The notes: generated by a model from the letters alone, not told the origin. Positions 22,790 to 34,609 are shown, counted from the stretch's first letter. The stretch is 64,000 bases of DNA from Coleophoma eucalyptorum (GCA_026120035.1 JALRME010000001.1:2431909-2495908), one strand, 5' to 3'. Program-made: numbers and translations.

Positions 22790-25599
22790 TGAAGAACAAA
22801 ATTTGGACCGGAGTTTAGCAAGCTCGAGGTATCACCATATAATCCGTCCGCGCCGCTGTTCCCTCTACTGTGTGTGCCGCCGGTGCACTCGAAGGCAGAG
22901 GTCGAGAAGAGCGTCAATCGATGAAGTCGAGAGAGGCAAGAGAATGGATGGTTGGTTAGACTCGAGAATGAGGTATCAAGTGCCAAGGCTATCAACAATG
23001 TCTCTCCCCTGCGATAATGGAATCTTGAAAGTCAAATAAATCATCGAAGGTCTGCGAGGGTCTAGACTTCAAGCATGGTCGAGAGGTTCGAAAAGGGAGG
23101 ATGAAGAGGTGCTGAATGGACGAGTAGTGCAGAAAAGTAAAAGGTAAGGTCGGTTGGGACTATGAAGTAACAGCAGGAGCAATGTTCAGTCAGGATGAGG
23201 GAATGAGCAACAGAAACGAGGCGAAATTCAGCAACAAATGAGAGCTAAGACTAGCTGTGTTAGATGTCGGACAGGAACTGCCTAGTGTGTACAAGCCCAA
23301 GAGCGTGTGCAGATCTTCACGACTTCGAGCGGGCATCTCCCAGATCAGCCAATGAGAAGGGGCTAATTTGGCCCACCTTGAGCGACTCTAACCACTGAAA
23401 ACCGGCTACGACAACCTGTGGGTCAAGCGAGCAGAGAGATCGCTGCCACTTTGAATTCCAGGTGGAAAAGCGCTGGCCTGTCTCGTTTCCGCTTAGGGCA
23501 TTAATTCCAATTCATATGCAGAATGCCCATCCCCATCACCATGACCATCACGGCCGTCGTCACAGCACATACAGCACAGTGCAACACCGAACTCGTCTGC
23601 TCGTCTGGTGGGTATTCCTACTACTGCTGGCTGTCGCGCACCAAGACTAAACTTTCTCTCTCGGCCTTCGCCTGGGTGCGCAACAAGCTTCCTCCGCTCT
23701 GCCATCGCAGATTGCGCATTCACGCCCGTCACCGCGCACCCGGAATCAATTAGCCACAGCAGAAGTCCCCTGCGGGTAGAGGTGGCAAAGGCGCGATCCT
23801 AACCAAGGTCCCATGTTCCATCCAAATTCTGGTGTAGGTTGAAGCACAGCGCACTGCAGGTGGGCGACCCGATTCCCGGGCAAAGCAGAAGGAGTGACGT
23901 ATGGCAAGCCAGCGCCGAAATTGAGCCTATGGGGGACGGAACATTGGCACATTGCCAACTTCTGATGCTTCCCAGATAGGATTGGTACCGTCCCGTAGTA
24001 TCCTTTCTCAATCGCTTCTTATTTCCTTATCCTTCTGCTGCTACTTATTGTGTGAGAGCTGGCACTGACACGGACAGAACAGAGACACTGGCACGAAACA
24101 AACTCCGTTCTGGTTACGAAAGCAATCTCCTGCTTCTTCCCCTCTAATCTTCTATCCCAAATCCCCAATAAGGAATTCATGGCGCTTGCACTTGGCGATA
24201 GTCCACCATGGACAAGGAAAAAAACGCCAATAAGGGCCCGCGGCAAGACCTACACAGAATGCGAAGCCCGCATCACCTCCGTCCCGACTGCCCCCCTCAC
24301 CCGCTCACGCCACGACCTTGACCAGTACAAGCACACCACTGCTATCACGTAAAGTACTGTACTCAGCGCGGCATCTCGTCTCATTTCATACCTTACGCAT
24401 GCGGTCGTTGGAGATCTTGAAACATGCAAGTACAGCCACAAATGGGTTGGAATGCAGCTGATCGCATGTACTTGACTCAGAGCAAATCCATTTAACTCCT
24501 GCAGTATACTGACAGAAACATTTGACAGCTCGCCAGTTGCGCGAATCAAGGGTAAAGAGGTCGGCCACGCAATAGGATATCCTCTCAAGATTTTAGATGC
24601 CTAGTGTGTAACATCGCTTCCAGTGAGATGCTAAAAACTAGGGACTTTGTACTACTTACCACTTTCCCTTACACCAGAGAACTCGGAATCATGAAGGAAA
24701 CAGTTATCTGAGTTGAAGTCGCAACTTCTAGAATCAAATGGCTGATCGGTTCGGGATCCCCGCGTTTTGGTTGTCTTGGCAGCTTTTTGGGGACGAAGGT
24801 TCTCTTTCGTGCATTCAACTTTTGCTGTCAAACACACCATAAAGTCTAATTAGTAAGGGCGACTTAAGCTAGCCCTGATTCTCTGATCACATTCCCTAGG
24901 AAGGCAAGTAAATGTCGTTTTCATCCTTTGTGAGAGTGGTTTGTCCTGTCTCTCGGGACATGTACAGCCCTCAGTCACGATACCACACTGCAGTATTCAC
25001 TCATATTGTTGCATTCCTCGGGTGTTTATTCACTTACACACGGCTTGATTTCCATTCCTCCGAGAAATCAGCATCCGGAGGTTTATTTACGAACTGTTCA
25101 GTACATTCAATACAGCAAGCCTATTCGTACTTCGGTGTGGCCGTTGGTTGTACGGAGTAAGGGAAGTTCTAGGCAGTTATGTATCATGCTTCTTGCTAAT
25201 TTTAAAGTTTGCCCAAACTTTTACGCTGCGGTGAATTAATCAACACGTTGTTCATTTCCATTCATGCAAAGTATTCTGCTTTGGATTTACTTGTACATGA
25301 GATGTAATAGGTAGGCTATGCAAGCCAGAGGCTTCATCTCAGATCTGTCTGTATGGATGGTCACGATGTTCTTCCACGATTTTCTTCCACCACTTAGTGT
25401 TCCAGGCATCTTTGTTGTCTTTTTGTTTGGAGAGATCTATCAGTAGGATGCAATCAGGACTTGTGGGAAGGTTCTTTTCACACACCTTGTATATTAAGAG
25501 TCGGCCGGGGAAGAGTAGCCTTGAACCTTCGTCCAAGAACAGCCAACAGCCAACAGCCCTAAAGCTTACTACGGGGCTGTTATGGAAAGGGCGAGTAGA
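22790..25599. other. Long intergenic region upstream of SKN7
   Basis: About 2.8 kb without a supportable gene; the first kilobase is probably the SKN7 leader and promoter. Many ORFs of 60-80 codons are present on both strands, with no domains. The region near 25540-25560 has a short AACAGCC direct repeat. Confidence 0.5.
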
Positions 25600-26031
25600 T
25601 TATTCCATGATTGCAAGTTGCAAAAGCTCTCTGACTCGCTCGAGGCATGTCTTCTCGTCGCCCACGATACCAGCAACAGAAAGTAGCTTCTCTCGTGATT
25701 TTGCACCACGTATCACCTCAATATCAGACTTGGGAATTTTGAGCGCCTTTTACACCAAATCAATATATGGAACCTCTCTTCAGGATCTTTCGGGTTTGAT
25801 CGGATGGAAAGCGTTGGCACCACTTACATTACTAAACAATGTTCTCACAGCTTTATTTGCTTCTCCTTCTCGTGCTTGGGCTGCTACACAGACCTCGATG
25901 CTTTCGTCTGATATCGACGATATACCTTCTCTCTGCTTGCTTGCGCCGGGTTTGACGTGGCAGCGCAGATGTATGTGACTAATACTTGATTTGGAGGTCG
26001 ATTGTATGAATCTGATAGCTGGGGTTGCCAT
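25600..26031 (-). CDS. DUF167/YggU family small protein
   Basis: Two exons on the minus strand: 25828-26031 and 25600-25746, with an 81-bp intron, giving 116 residues. The DUF167 (YggU) fold is a small alpha/beta domain found from bacteria to humans (C15orf40); its biochemical role is unknown. Key family blocks are seen: HLRCHVKPGASKQ, the EVCVAAQAREGEANKAVRTLF segment (family consensus A.P..G.AN.A...), then after the junction LKIPKSDIEVIRGAKSREKL. The C-terminal helix KTCLERVRELLQLA completes the domain. The start at 26031 gives a normal family length; the frame is open upstream to 26097 without a conserved extension. A plus-strand ORF of 193 codons overlaps but is an antisense shadow. Confidence 0.85.
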
Positions 26032-26683
26032 GATCTCCTGCGAGCTCGCCGCCAGTGGGTATTGGACCTGGCCTTGAAAGCTCTCCCAATACGACAACCT
26101 TATCGTCGGGGTAAGGTCATTAGTGAAATGTGCGCGTTGTAGTCTAGATTGGCCTCACCACACGCCTATCAGGAACCACTTAGTGCTGTGAACAGATAAG
26201 ACTCGTTGATTCCTCAAGTATATAAAGTGATGTTCATGCTTTTCGTTTTCGCTAGAGCTCGCTCGAGATTATTTGTCAAGAACACTGCTTGATATACCGG
26301 GCTCACATGGAGTTCTCGGCCTTACTCTCCTTTGATAGAGACGAACCTCCTCGGCTCAAACAGTGGACTACCGTACGAATTGATGTTTAGCAGAGCAGCT
26401 CCGCTTTCCTCTCTCGCTACGTCCTTAAATTCTGTGCCTCTGCATACATCGAGTTTCTAGGCTAGGCGGAGAAGCCTTTTAAGCGAGCCTGTCACGCTAA
26501 AGTCCGGATCTCGAGGCTGAAGCAATAATGCACAAAATCGCGACTGCCGTGTCTTGCAAGATCTACAAGCTGACCCTGACTCACCACTCATTCTTTCAGA
26601 GGGTCCTTATTCCCTCCCCTTGGACTCTTAAACTTGGATGTGTCACCCTCTCACGCCGGCGCACTCTTCACTGCTCCATAGAA
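26032..26683. promoter_or_regulatory. Divergent promoter, YggU-like / HAD-SAK gene
   Basis: 650 bp between divergent start codons. It contains TATATAAA at 26219-26226 and the 9-mer AAATCGCGA at 26535-26543, the latter also found in two other promoters in this window. No separate gene was seen. Confidence 0.5.
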
Positions 26684-28577
26684 ATGCCAAAGTGGAAGAT
26701 GTCTGCATACCACGCATACAACAATGGCGCATCAAGTCCTAAACATACCTTGACGGCGCTGAATCGCTGGTCAGTCGCGAATAAGCAGCTCCCAGGTAAT
26801 TTACACCTTGCAGGCCACTGGAATTAAGCTAACAATCATAGAAATTGATAAAATCAAGTCGATTCATGTATATGATTTTGATAATACAAGTAAGTCCTGA
26901 TTAAGCTCGGGTTATAGCGATGGCTAACAAGAACCTGTAGTCTTCAACAGTCCCCTTCCTAACCCAAAACTATGGAATGGTCCCTCTGTTGGCCTCCTGC
27001 AGACCCAAGACACCTTTGCGACTGGTGGTTGGTGGCACGATCCACGAATCCTTGGAGCAACTGGCGAAGGCGTAGAAATAGAAGAGGCACGAGGCTGGGC
27101 AGGATGGTGGAACGAGCGCATTGTTGAACTCATTCAGCTGAGTATGCAACAGAAAGACGTTCTAACCGTTCTGCTCACAGGTCGTGGCGAGACCAACTTT
27201 TCCGAGTTGATCAAGAAGATGGCAACCAGTAAAGGTATGGACTTCGACCTCATTGCGCTCAAACCAGCAGTAGGTCCAAACAAGGAGAAGTTTTCAAGTA
27301 CCATGAATTTCAAGCAAGCATTTTTAACTGCTATGATGGAGACATACATCGCTGCTGAAGATATTAGAGTCTATGAAGATCGTCCTCGACACGTCAAAGG
27401 CTTCAGAGATTTCTTTATGGACTATAACAAGCGGCAGAATGGTGTCGGAGGATCACCAACTCGTGGGCCAATACTTGCTGAAGTTATCCAAGTCGCGCAA
27501 GGAGAAACGCAGCTCGACCCAGTCAGTGAAACTGCAGCTGTACAGCGCATTATCAACGACCACAATGAGGCGTTGAGGAATGGAACGGTCACGAAACGGG
27601 GACCACCATTCATGATCAAGAAAACCGTTTTCTACACTGGATACTTGATCAATAATACTGACACGCAGAGATTACTCACTCTAGCTCAAATTCCACCGAG
27701 CATGCCGGATACGGAGATGAAATTTTTGGCAAACAATGTTCTCATAACTCCTCGTCCGTGCCCTGCTAGCATTCTAGAGAAGGTGGGTGGCATGGGTAGC
27801 AAGACAACCTGGGAAGTTACCGGGACTGCTGTCTTTGAAAACAAGATCTGGGCAGCTTGCGTTCGACCTATTCCTGCCACGAAAAAGTACTATACTGAGA
27901 ACCCTGTTCCAATTGTCGTGCTTGCGTTGCGCAAAGGAGCACGACCTATCGATGCAGGTAAAATCCAGAACTGGCAGCCAGTACCGCCAGAGAAGGCGTT
28001 CGTCTTCGAGACCACTGTTGGTGAGAAGGTACTGCTGAGGATAGAAGAAGAAGATCCAGCAGAGGGTCATTACGAAAGTTTGTTTCCCAACAAACAACTC
28101 AAGCGTAAGCATGCTCAGGAAGATGACTCTGCAGAGACCAGACAGCCTAACCAGGCTCATTACCGAGGGCCTCAAAACAATGGCCGTGGGGGTTTTCAAC
28201 AGAACCAGCAGCAAAATCACAATCATGGAGGTGGCCGAGGTGGTCATGGACGTGGCGGACGTGGAAATGGGAATGGAGGAGGTAGAGGCGGCCGCAGTAA
28301 CAATCGTAGCAATGGTGGAAGAGGAAAGGGACGCGGCGGTGGCCATGGCTATCGATCCCTTGATGATGTTGGCGGACCACCCGTACCGGCCTACAATGCT
28401 GAGGTAACATATGAGGATTTCCCTCCACTGCAAAAGCAGTATCAGACACCTCAACAATTAGTACAGGCACAATTCGACCAGTACCAACAGTATCAGCAAC
28501 AATTCCAGGGCAAGGGAAATGGTGGCAGACCTTCTGGGGGCGGTGGTAATGGTAATGGAGAGCTACAGTACTTCTGA
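26684..28577 (+). CDS. HAD-type 'Swiss Army Knife' RNA-repair-like protein with RGG tail
   Basis: Three exons: 26684-26795, 26842-26889 and 26941-28577, giving 598 residues. The N-terminal half belongs to the fungal HAD_SAK family. Exon 2 ends in the HAD motif I (VYDFDNT), followed by IFNSPLPNPKLWN and the TVLLTGRGETNFSELIKK block, with the acidic motif VYEDRPRHVKGF downstream. HAD enzymes are phosphotransferases with an Asp nucleophile; a role in RNA end repair is a family-name inference only. From about residue 410 the protein becomes an RGG/RGxG-rich, N/Q-rich RNA-binding-like tail, with a glutamine/tyrosine stretch (QFDQYQQYQQQFQ) near the end. The frame is open further 5' to an ATG at 26528, but 26684 was chosen because the sequence upstream looks non-coding. 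The tail may promote condensation on RNA. Confidence 0.82.
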
Positions 28578-29091
28578 TCTTAAGATTTCTTTATCTTCGG
28601 CGTTGGAGGATTTAGCTTCTACATCTCAAGTGCTGGGATGGAGAACGTATTCATGAGCCGACATCCAGCTGGTTTGATATCAGCCTGTAAAATTGCCTGT
28701 CATAATACGCGGCGTTGGAGGATCATTAGGGAACATGGGTATCTGCTTCTTATGCATGATAGCTGTATACTTTAATATAAGATGACCAGCTTGTGTGTAG
28801 TCATGGGAATTAGCATAATTTGCACATTGCTCATTGAAAAAAGTAGGAGAAGGGCGTTTGTGATAATAGGGATATATCACTTGTCAAGTTAGGCTCTTGT
28901 GGTAAAACCTTCATTTCAGGTCCGCTCAAGCGAGGACTACAAAGTTTCCTGTCACGTTAAATTCACTGCACGTCTTGTTGCAGATGGTGACAAAAACTCG
29001 TATACAGATGAGCTTTAACCTCAAGATAATCTCCTTCGATGAGGTAGAGCTAGCCATATTAAGGAGATGCTGCCAAGACGACCACCGAAAA
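28578..29091. other. Intergenic, tail-to-tail
   Basis: 514 bp between the HAD-SAK gene and the BTB locus. No coding or RNA feature was recognised. Confidence 0.55.
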
Positions 29092-29871
29092 TCAAAAGTC
29101 CTTGCGTTTCAAAAACCCGATGGACTTCGAAGCAGGCTCTTCGCATTTCTCACCTTCCTCGTGCATATGATATCTACATTCCTTGTTCTCTTTTTTGTGT
29201 GTCTTTCCTGCATCCTCCTCATAAGGCTCAGTTCCAAGCAATGAATCTGTCCTGGACAAGGTTGGGACGCGCGCGACTAGTGAAGCTGTCCTAGCTGACG
29301 TTGGAACCGCCGAGTCAACCCGCTGAGCAAATGGTCCAAATCTCCGACTCTGCAGATAATTTAAAAGCCGCAGCTCCTCCGGTGAATATGTCTGATATCC
29401 TTGCTGGAAGTAGATGCTTTGGCGGTGATTCCATGGGCAAATGGGTGAGTCGGGATCTGGCCAAATCGTCGGCATTAATGTTGACGGATTCTTTGTGCGG
29501 TGTAGATTGCTGAAGTCATAGCAGAAGTCTTCATTTCTTTGTGCTAGGGCTTGATAAGCTTGCTCGTCTTCGTCCATTTCGAAGTCTTCATCAGACTTCG
29601 AACCTAATCTGACCTCGGTATTTGGTCTGAACAATGTCGACGTCGATGTTGAAGTCTTCAATGGTGGATTAAGAGGAGTCGTGCCTATTCCTGCGCTGAT
29701 GAACTTGTCAATTGTATCGAGCGCATATCGTCGAAGTGGTGACTCAGGGTATGTAAGAGTGTAGATTAGTTCTACATGCTTGATTGGAAGCGCAAGGCGC
29801 CGTGTTTGTTTCACGTAGGCTGTAATGGCAACATTAAATAGTGTAGGCCAAATTATCTTCTCGGCGAATAT
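29092..29871 (-). pseudogene. Second half of a BTB protein, downstream of in-frame TGA
   Basis: This minus-strand segment continues in the same reading frame as the BTB gene upstream, directly after a TGA at 29872-29874. It starts IFAEKIIWPTLFNVAITAY, the expected sequence of the second half of a fungal BTB domain, then TRRLALPIKHVELIYTLTYP and SPLRRYALDTIDKF, typical of the post-BTB helices. A disordered tail with TYSPEELRLLNYLQ follows, which parallels YSPEELRMLDRIN in the upstream ORF. It has no ATG in a sensible position and no first BTB half of its own. It is therefore either a decayed copy or the 3' part of a gene interrupted by a nonsense codon. I saw no convincing intron that removes the TGA without deleting conserved residues. 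Stop read-through cannot be excluded. Confidence 0.55.
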
Positions 29872-31000
29872 TCAAAGCTTCAAGAGTGCTAGGTTGTATG
29901 CTGCCTCTTCAATGTGCAAATCTAAACGGCTGGGTAGGATCCCTGATATGATGGGGCCGTGGGTCGTGGGTTGCTTGATTCTTGGAAAGGGATATTTGTT
30001 TTTAGCTCCTGGTTTTCTCGGGTGCTGCCAGATGGTTTTATTTGTGTCTCGAGCAGCTTGGGAAGCATTATCCGGTCGCCGGTTGCTGTTCTGAGTGCGC
30101 TGGGTGCCATTTATGCCTCCATATCCTCTAGAAAAACCTGCTTGGGAGGCTAGGCTGCTTAAGGTTTCATTCTTGCTGTCTCGATGGAACATATAGAAGG
30201 CAAGCCGTTGTTGTGTATCGAACAAGGCTTGAGACAATCCGTTGTAGGGTATTCCAGCAGTAATCGGTCTGATTGTGCCTGGGTTGTAGAAAAGAGGGTA
30301 GTTATTTCCGAAAGGCAGATTCCAATAAAAACCATCCGGTACAGGTGGTGGCAGCCATGGGGTAGGTATTGTTTCACTGGTCACAACTATAGGGGGAAAC
30401 AAGCTTGGCTGAGTTATAGCTGAGCCACCTCCTTGGATGTTTATCCGATCCAGCATTCGCAACTCCTCCGGCGAGTATTTCCTGAACTTAGGCTGAGAAC
30501 TGATGTGTTCGAGGTAGTTCCGTGCTAATGGATTGTAATTTGAGCCTTCTCCATTATCCTCCGGTATAAGCTTGAATTGAAAGCCGGTCTTACGCATCAA
30601 GTCGATTTGGTAAGATGGAGCATCGATTACTCTTGCTCGAGTCTTGCAGAAATCTGCGATGGCATCTGCACCATTGTCAAAGGCGTCGAGGTAATCTGTC
30701 GTGACTAAAACTTCACCGGTGTACAACCAACCAACTAATATTTCAATGGCAGCAGGATCATCTTCCTTCAGATAAATAGCATTCTCCTCTGCCTCGCGGA
30801 AGCGGCCATTGAGTGCTTTGTTGAAGTACTCTGACTGTGTGACAAGAAGCTTTTTGTGCACCAAGAATTGCTTCTGTGATTCTCCGACATCAAGGTTTAC
30901 TGCTTCTGTGCCTAACCTTCTATATCATTGTTAGAAGATAAAGAGGGTGTAATGAAGGCACTCACAGCGCGAAAGTAGTTTGACTGTCTAGAGAAGCCAT
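29872..31000 (-). CDS. BTB/POZ domain protein, rearranged
   Basis: Two exons on the minus strand: 30966-31000 and 29872-30919, with a 46-bp intron, giving 360 residues up to the TGA. BTB domains mediate dimerisation and cullin-3 binding; many fungal copies have no known role. After MASLDSQTTFALRLG the first half of a BTB fold is clear: NLDVGESQKQFLVHKKLL, SEYFNKALNGRFREAEEN, LKEDDPAAIEILVGWLYTG. The fold then breaks off after YLDAFD into a disordered, proline- and asparagine-rich region. Just before the stop, LDLHIEEAAYNLALLKL reads like the start of the missing second BTB half, which carries on beyond the TGA. So the two halves are about 230 codons apart. This suggests a tandem duplication with partial loss, or an insertion. 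Expression and function are uncertain. Confidence 0.65.
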
Positions 31001-31378
31001 GGTTAGTAGCGAGAAGTGTATGCAAGAGTCAGATCGACATTCTTTGAAGTTGGCGAGATAGAGTGAAACTGTAGAATTGATGAAAACAACCAGGCCATCG
31101 GACTATTCAAGACCATAGCTTCTACATATTAATAGAGTAACCTCGAGTTGTGGTGGTAAATAAATGCCTAGAGCCTCGCCAGCCCTGTCAGCTTTCTGTA
31201 CAAGGCTGAGAACAGCCTTGCATTAGCGCGGACCTTGCGGTAATCTAATCTCGCGTTTTCTGTACGCGTCGCGCGCGTCTTTCTCTCAATTGAATTGTAG
31301 AACGAACCTTGATTCATAGAAGTGGTCTTCACCCCGCCACACTTTAACGACAGCTTCGAAAGGTTGAGAGATTCAAAT
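31001..31378. promoter_or_regulatory. Divergent promoter BTB / PRI1 with MCB-like element
   Basis: 378 bp between the two starts. ACGCGT at 31264-31269 is an exact MluI cell-cycle box, followed by further CGCG-rich sequence, about 110 bp upstream of the primase start codon. MBF-driven G1/S expression of primase through such boxes is known in yeasts; its use here is inference. Confidence 0.5.
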
Positions 31379-33089
31379 ATGCCGCATTCAGTGCCTTCGC
31401 AAGAATCCCGGGATTTAACGCCAGATATGGACGCAACACCTAACGAACAGAATCCCGTCGACGAGTTGCACGGACAGTCCCAGGAGAGTGATGCAGGCGA
31501 TCAAGATATGACGATGGCAGAGGTGGGAATCGAGGGCCAGGATATACCTGCGCCTGTAGCCTCACCTGTGGTCAAACAAGAGATCAAATTAGAAGACCTC
31601 TTTGCCGATTATGAATCTGACGAGGAATTTCCAAGCTCGAATATCAACGCTGTGAAGATTGAGGGCTCTCCTGAGGCACCTCTGTCTCCAGAGTGAGTAT
31701 ATTCCACGATACCGGTAGTTATGAGCTGACACATACAAGAAATAATGGCTTTGCCATCGGGGCTTCGGATCAGGACGTGATGCGCGAGTTTTATAAACGT
31801 CTCTTCCCATGGAGAAACCTCTTCCAATGGCTCAACCACTCTCCGACACCTACCAATGACTTCGGACATCGAGAGTTTGCTTTTACTTTACAGAATGATG
31901 CCTACTTGCGATACCAATCTTTTGCTACTTCAGATTTGTAGGTTATGAGAGAGCCTTGCTATTTTGAATCGAGCTGATGACTGTAGGCTCCGTAAAGACG
32001 TACTTCGTCTTATGCCCTCGCGATTCGAAATTGGACCCGTCTATAGCACCAATCCTCGCGACCGGAAAACTCTTGTTAAATCATCTGCATTCAAGCCGAT
32101 AGCAAAAGAACTGTGCTTCGATATTGATTTGACAGATTACGACGATATTCGAACATGCTGTGACAAAGCCAATATCTGTATAAAGTGCTGGCAATTCATT
32201 ACTATGGCAGTTAAGGTTGTAGATGTCGCTTTAAGGGAAGACTTTGGTTTTAAACACATTCTGTGGGTATACTCGGGACGAAGAGGTGCTCACGCGTGGG
32301 TTTGCGACAAAAAGGCAAGGCAGATGGATGATCAAAAGAGAAGAGCCATTGCGGGATATCTCGAGGTTATCAAAGGTGGTGCTCAAGGAGGAAAAAGAGT
32401 TAACGTTAAGAGGCCTCTGCATCCACATGTAGCGTAAGTGACACCACTATCTGGCTTGCTCTTGACTAACTTTTAGGAGGCGGAGTTTGGATATCCTAAA
32501 ACAACATTTTCAGTCAGACATTCTCGAAAATCAAGATCCCTGGGAGAGTGATGAACAGTTTGACCGCCTCCTCCAACTTCTTCCGGATAAGTCTTTGAAC
32601 GAATCTCTGAGAAAGAAGTGGGGTTCAGTACCAGGACGAGCCTCAAAGTCAAAATGGGCAGATATTGATGCATTAGCAAAAACGAGCAAAGGCTTGGATA
32701 CCAAAGCTCTACTTGAAGCCAAGCAAGACGTCGTTCTGGAGTATACCTATCCTCGACTGGATATTGAGGTCAGCAAGAAACTCAACCATTTACTCAAGAG
32801 TCCTTTCGTCGTACATCCAAAGACCGGCAGAGTCTGTGTTCCTATTGATACGAGAAAGCTAGAAGCGTTCGATCCTCTTGAGGTGCCAACCGTCACAGAA
32901 CTCCTAGAAGAGATTGATCAATGGTCGGCAGCGGAGGGTGATTCCGATGGCAAAAAATTACAAGACTGGGAGAAGACAAGCTTACGACCTTATATCGAGT
33001 ATTTCCGATCGTTCTGTTTGTCATTAATGAAGGATGAAAAGGGAGTCTCAATTAAGCGAGAGAGGGATGATGACGCTATGGAGTTTTGA
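31379..33089 (+). CDS. PRI1: DNA primase small (catalytic) subunit
   Basis: Four exons: 31379-31692, 31740-31937, 31987-32433 and 32477-33089, with introns of 43-49 bp, giving 523 residues. Pri1 makes the RNA part of replication primers within the polymerase alpha-primase complex. The first 120 residues are acidic and poorly conserved, an extension usual in filamentous fungi. The catalytic domain begins at DVMREFYKRLFPW. It contains REFAFTLQNDAYLRYQSF, FDIDLTDYDDIRTCC with the metal-binding Asp pair, and the zinc-type cysteines CC...C..CW. Next come WVYSGRRGAHAWVCD and later LDIEVSKKLNHLLKSPF and HPKTGRVCVPID. The frame is open to 31322, but 31379 is the first ATG. Splices were chosen by phase and conservation. 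The upstream MCB-like box fits S-phase expression. Confidence 0.94.
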
Positions 33090-33436
33090 TGATCGAATCC
33101 TTCATATTTTCTCATTGGCGTTAAAGGTCTAAGGATGGCCCGGATAATTGGTATATATTATGTTGAAATGAAAGAACATCACAAGAAATGAGAATGATAA
33201 GTCTTGAGCTACCATCACGTGGAGATACATACCCTGGACTGAGAAGCCGAGCACGCGAGCAAGCTGCCGTGCCGATCGCCGACGACATCCCATGCGCTTG
33301 TAATGCCAGACAATATCGTTTGATATTGTCATTGCGCAATGCATCATTCTTCAATAGAGAGATCTTTGGTGTAACACAAAGACATGATCAGCAGATTCCG
33401 GAAATCTTTCAAAATATAGCAAATTGACATTTCAGC
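33090..33436. other. Intergenic spacer
   Basis: About 350 bp between PRI1 and the 2EXR gene on the same strand. No feature was recognised beyond short shadow ORFs. Confidence 0.55.
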
Positions 33437-34147
33437 ATGGCCTCAACAGAAACCGAAACCGAAACCATTACCCCGCCATATTCGCATTTCCAGCTATTTG
33501 CCAAACTCCCCACCGAACTACGACTCAAAATCTGGAAGCATTGCCTGCCAGGGCCACGAATTCTGAAGATCAGCTACAATGCTTCCCTGCGCGAATACAC
33601 AAGCAGCACTCGACCACCCATCACCCTATCCATCAACCAAGAAGCCCGCGCGCAGACCCTCATCACCTACAATTACCTGTCCCTCACAACCCCACGCACA
33701 GCACCGCCCATCCCAATCGATTATAAAACCGATACGGTATACATAAGTGACCTCGCACCCATCTTGCAAATGCACATGCACGATCTCCTCTACAACCTCT
33801 CTACGACGCGCTCGCGACATCAGATTCAGAGCCTTGCAATCGACAGGCGCGTTTGGAATGAGCTATGCGACAATGGTCTCATAGGGATGCTGTGTCGCAT
33901 GAAGAACCTGAGGGAAGTGTTCATGGTTGTGGAGTTTGGCCGGGAGTTTGTCGGTGATCTTGCCTTCTTGGATACGCCAGAGTGGAGAGGGGATTTGAAA
34001 TGGGTCGCGGCGAGTGCGATGGAGAGTCTGGCGGAGGAGAGGACCAAGTTTGCCGGGCTGCGGAGGAAGGTAGGTTGTCGAGACTTAAGAGACGAGGAGA
34101 TTACGGTCAAGTGTGTTATTCTTATGAGAGGTGGTGAGCAGGCTTAG
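33437..34147 (+). CDS. 2EXR-domain protein
   Basis: Single-exon ORF of 236 residues from ATG 33437 to TAG. The 2EXR domain is a fungal-specific module of unknown function that is greatly expanded in Pezizomycotina. The signature is clear near residues 15-45: FQLFAKLPTELRLKIWKHCL, then GPRILKISY. The middle IxxSINQEARAQTLITYNYL and the strand DTVYISDLAPIL are also typical. The C-terminal part (NLREVFMVVEFGREFV) resembles the leucine-rich end of such proteins. It starts with a T/E repeat (ETETETIT). No signal peptide or membrane span is present. Function cannot be assigned. Confidence 0.83.
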   Translation: MASTETETETITPPYSHFQLFAKLPTELRLKIWKHCLPGPRILKISYNASLREYTSSTRPPITLSINQEARAQTLITYNYLSLTTPRTAPPIPIDYKTDTVYISDLAPILQMHMHDLLYNLSTTRSRHQIQSLAIDRRVWNELCDNGLIGMLCRMKNLREVFMVVEFGREFVGDLAFLDTPEWRGDLKWVAASAMESLAEERTKFAGLRRKVGCRDLRDEEITVKCVILMRGGEQA

Positions 34148-34609
34148 TGCGCGTACTTGCTCCTGTCAATGGTTATTACCAGACTTTCACGCTTCTTGTT
34201 GGCTCTCGTTAAGTTAACTTTAGATGTTAGAACAGTAAGGCGCTATGGATGTTTTAATGATCTTCGTTGGTGGTGTTCTAAGAAAGAGATGGAATTAAAC
34301 GATATGATAGTTCGCGGAAGGAGTTCAAACAGAGAGCGCAAACAGAGAGCGATATCAAAAGGATTTGCTACATTTGGTTGAGACAGGACAAAGAGCACGA
34401 TTTATGATTTGCGGCAAAGGCGTAGCATGTATTTGCTATTTTAGAGCTTTCCACGAAGGCGCTGCTTCTTGAGCTTTGGTAGAGGAAAACGATGAATTAA
34501 AATTGGAGTACAAACTTCCTAATATATGATTGGAGTGTGCATCTTACTTTCAGATTTCAGTCTGATACTGATTTACAATAGAAGTTTTACTGGAATGGTT
34601 AGACTCAAC
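34148..34609. repeat. Intergenic with 13-bp tandem repeat
   Basis: 460-bp convergent spacer. CAAACAGAGAGCG occurs twice in a row at about 34326-34351. No gene was seen. Confidence 0.5.

Noticed and set aside
25397..25978. 193-codon plus-strand ORF
   Set aside because: Antisense to the DUF167 gene, whose two exons give a family match; no features of its own.
27774..28457. 227-codon minus-strand ORF across the HAD-SAK gene
   Set aside because: Antisense shadow of the RGG-coding region; hydrophobic/histidine strings result from reading glycine/arginine codons backwards.
29872..29960. An intron that would remove the TGA in the BTB locus
   Set aside because: The only GT upstream (GTTTAG, near 29924) with AG acceptors downstream would delete the conserved LDLHIEEAAYN...IFAEK region.
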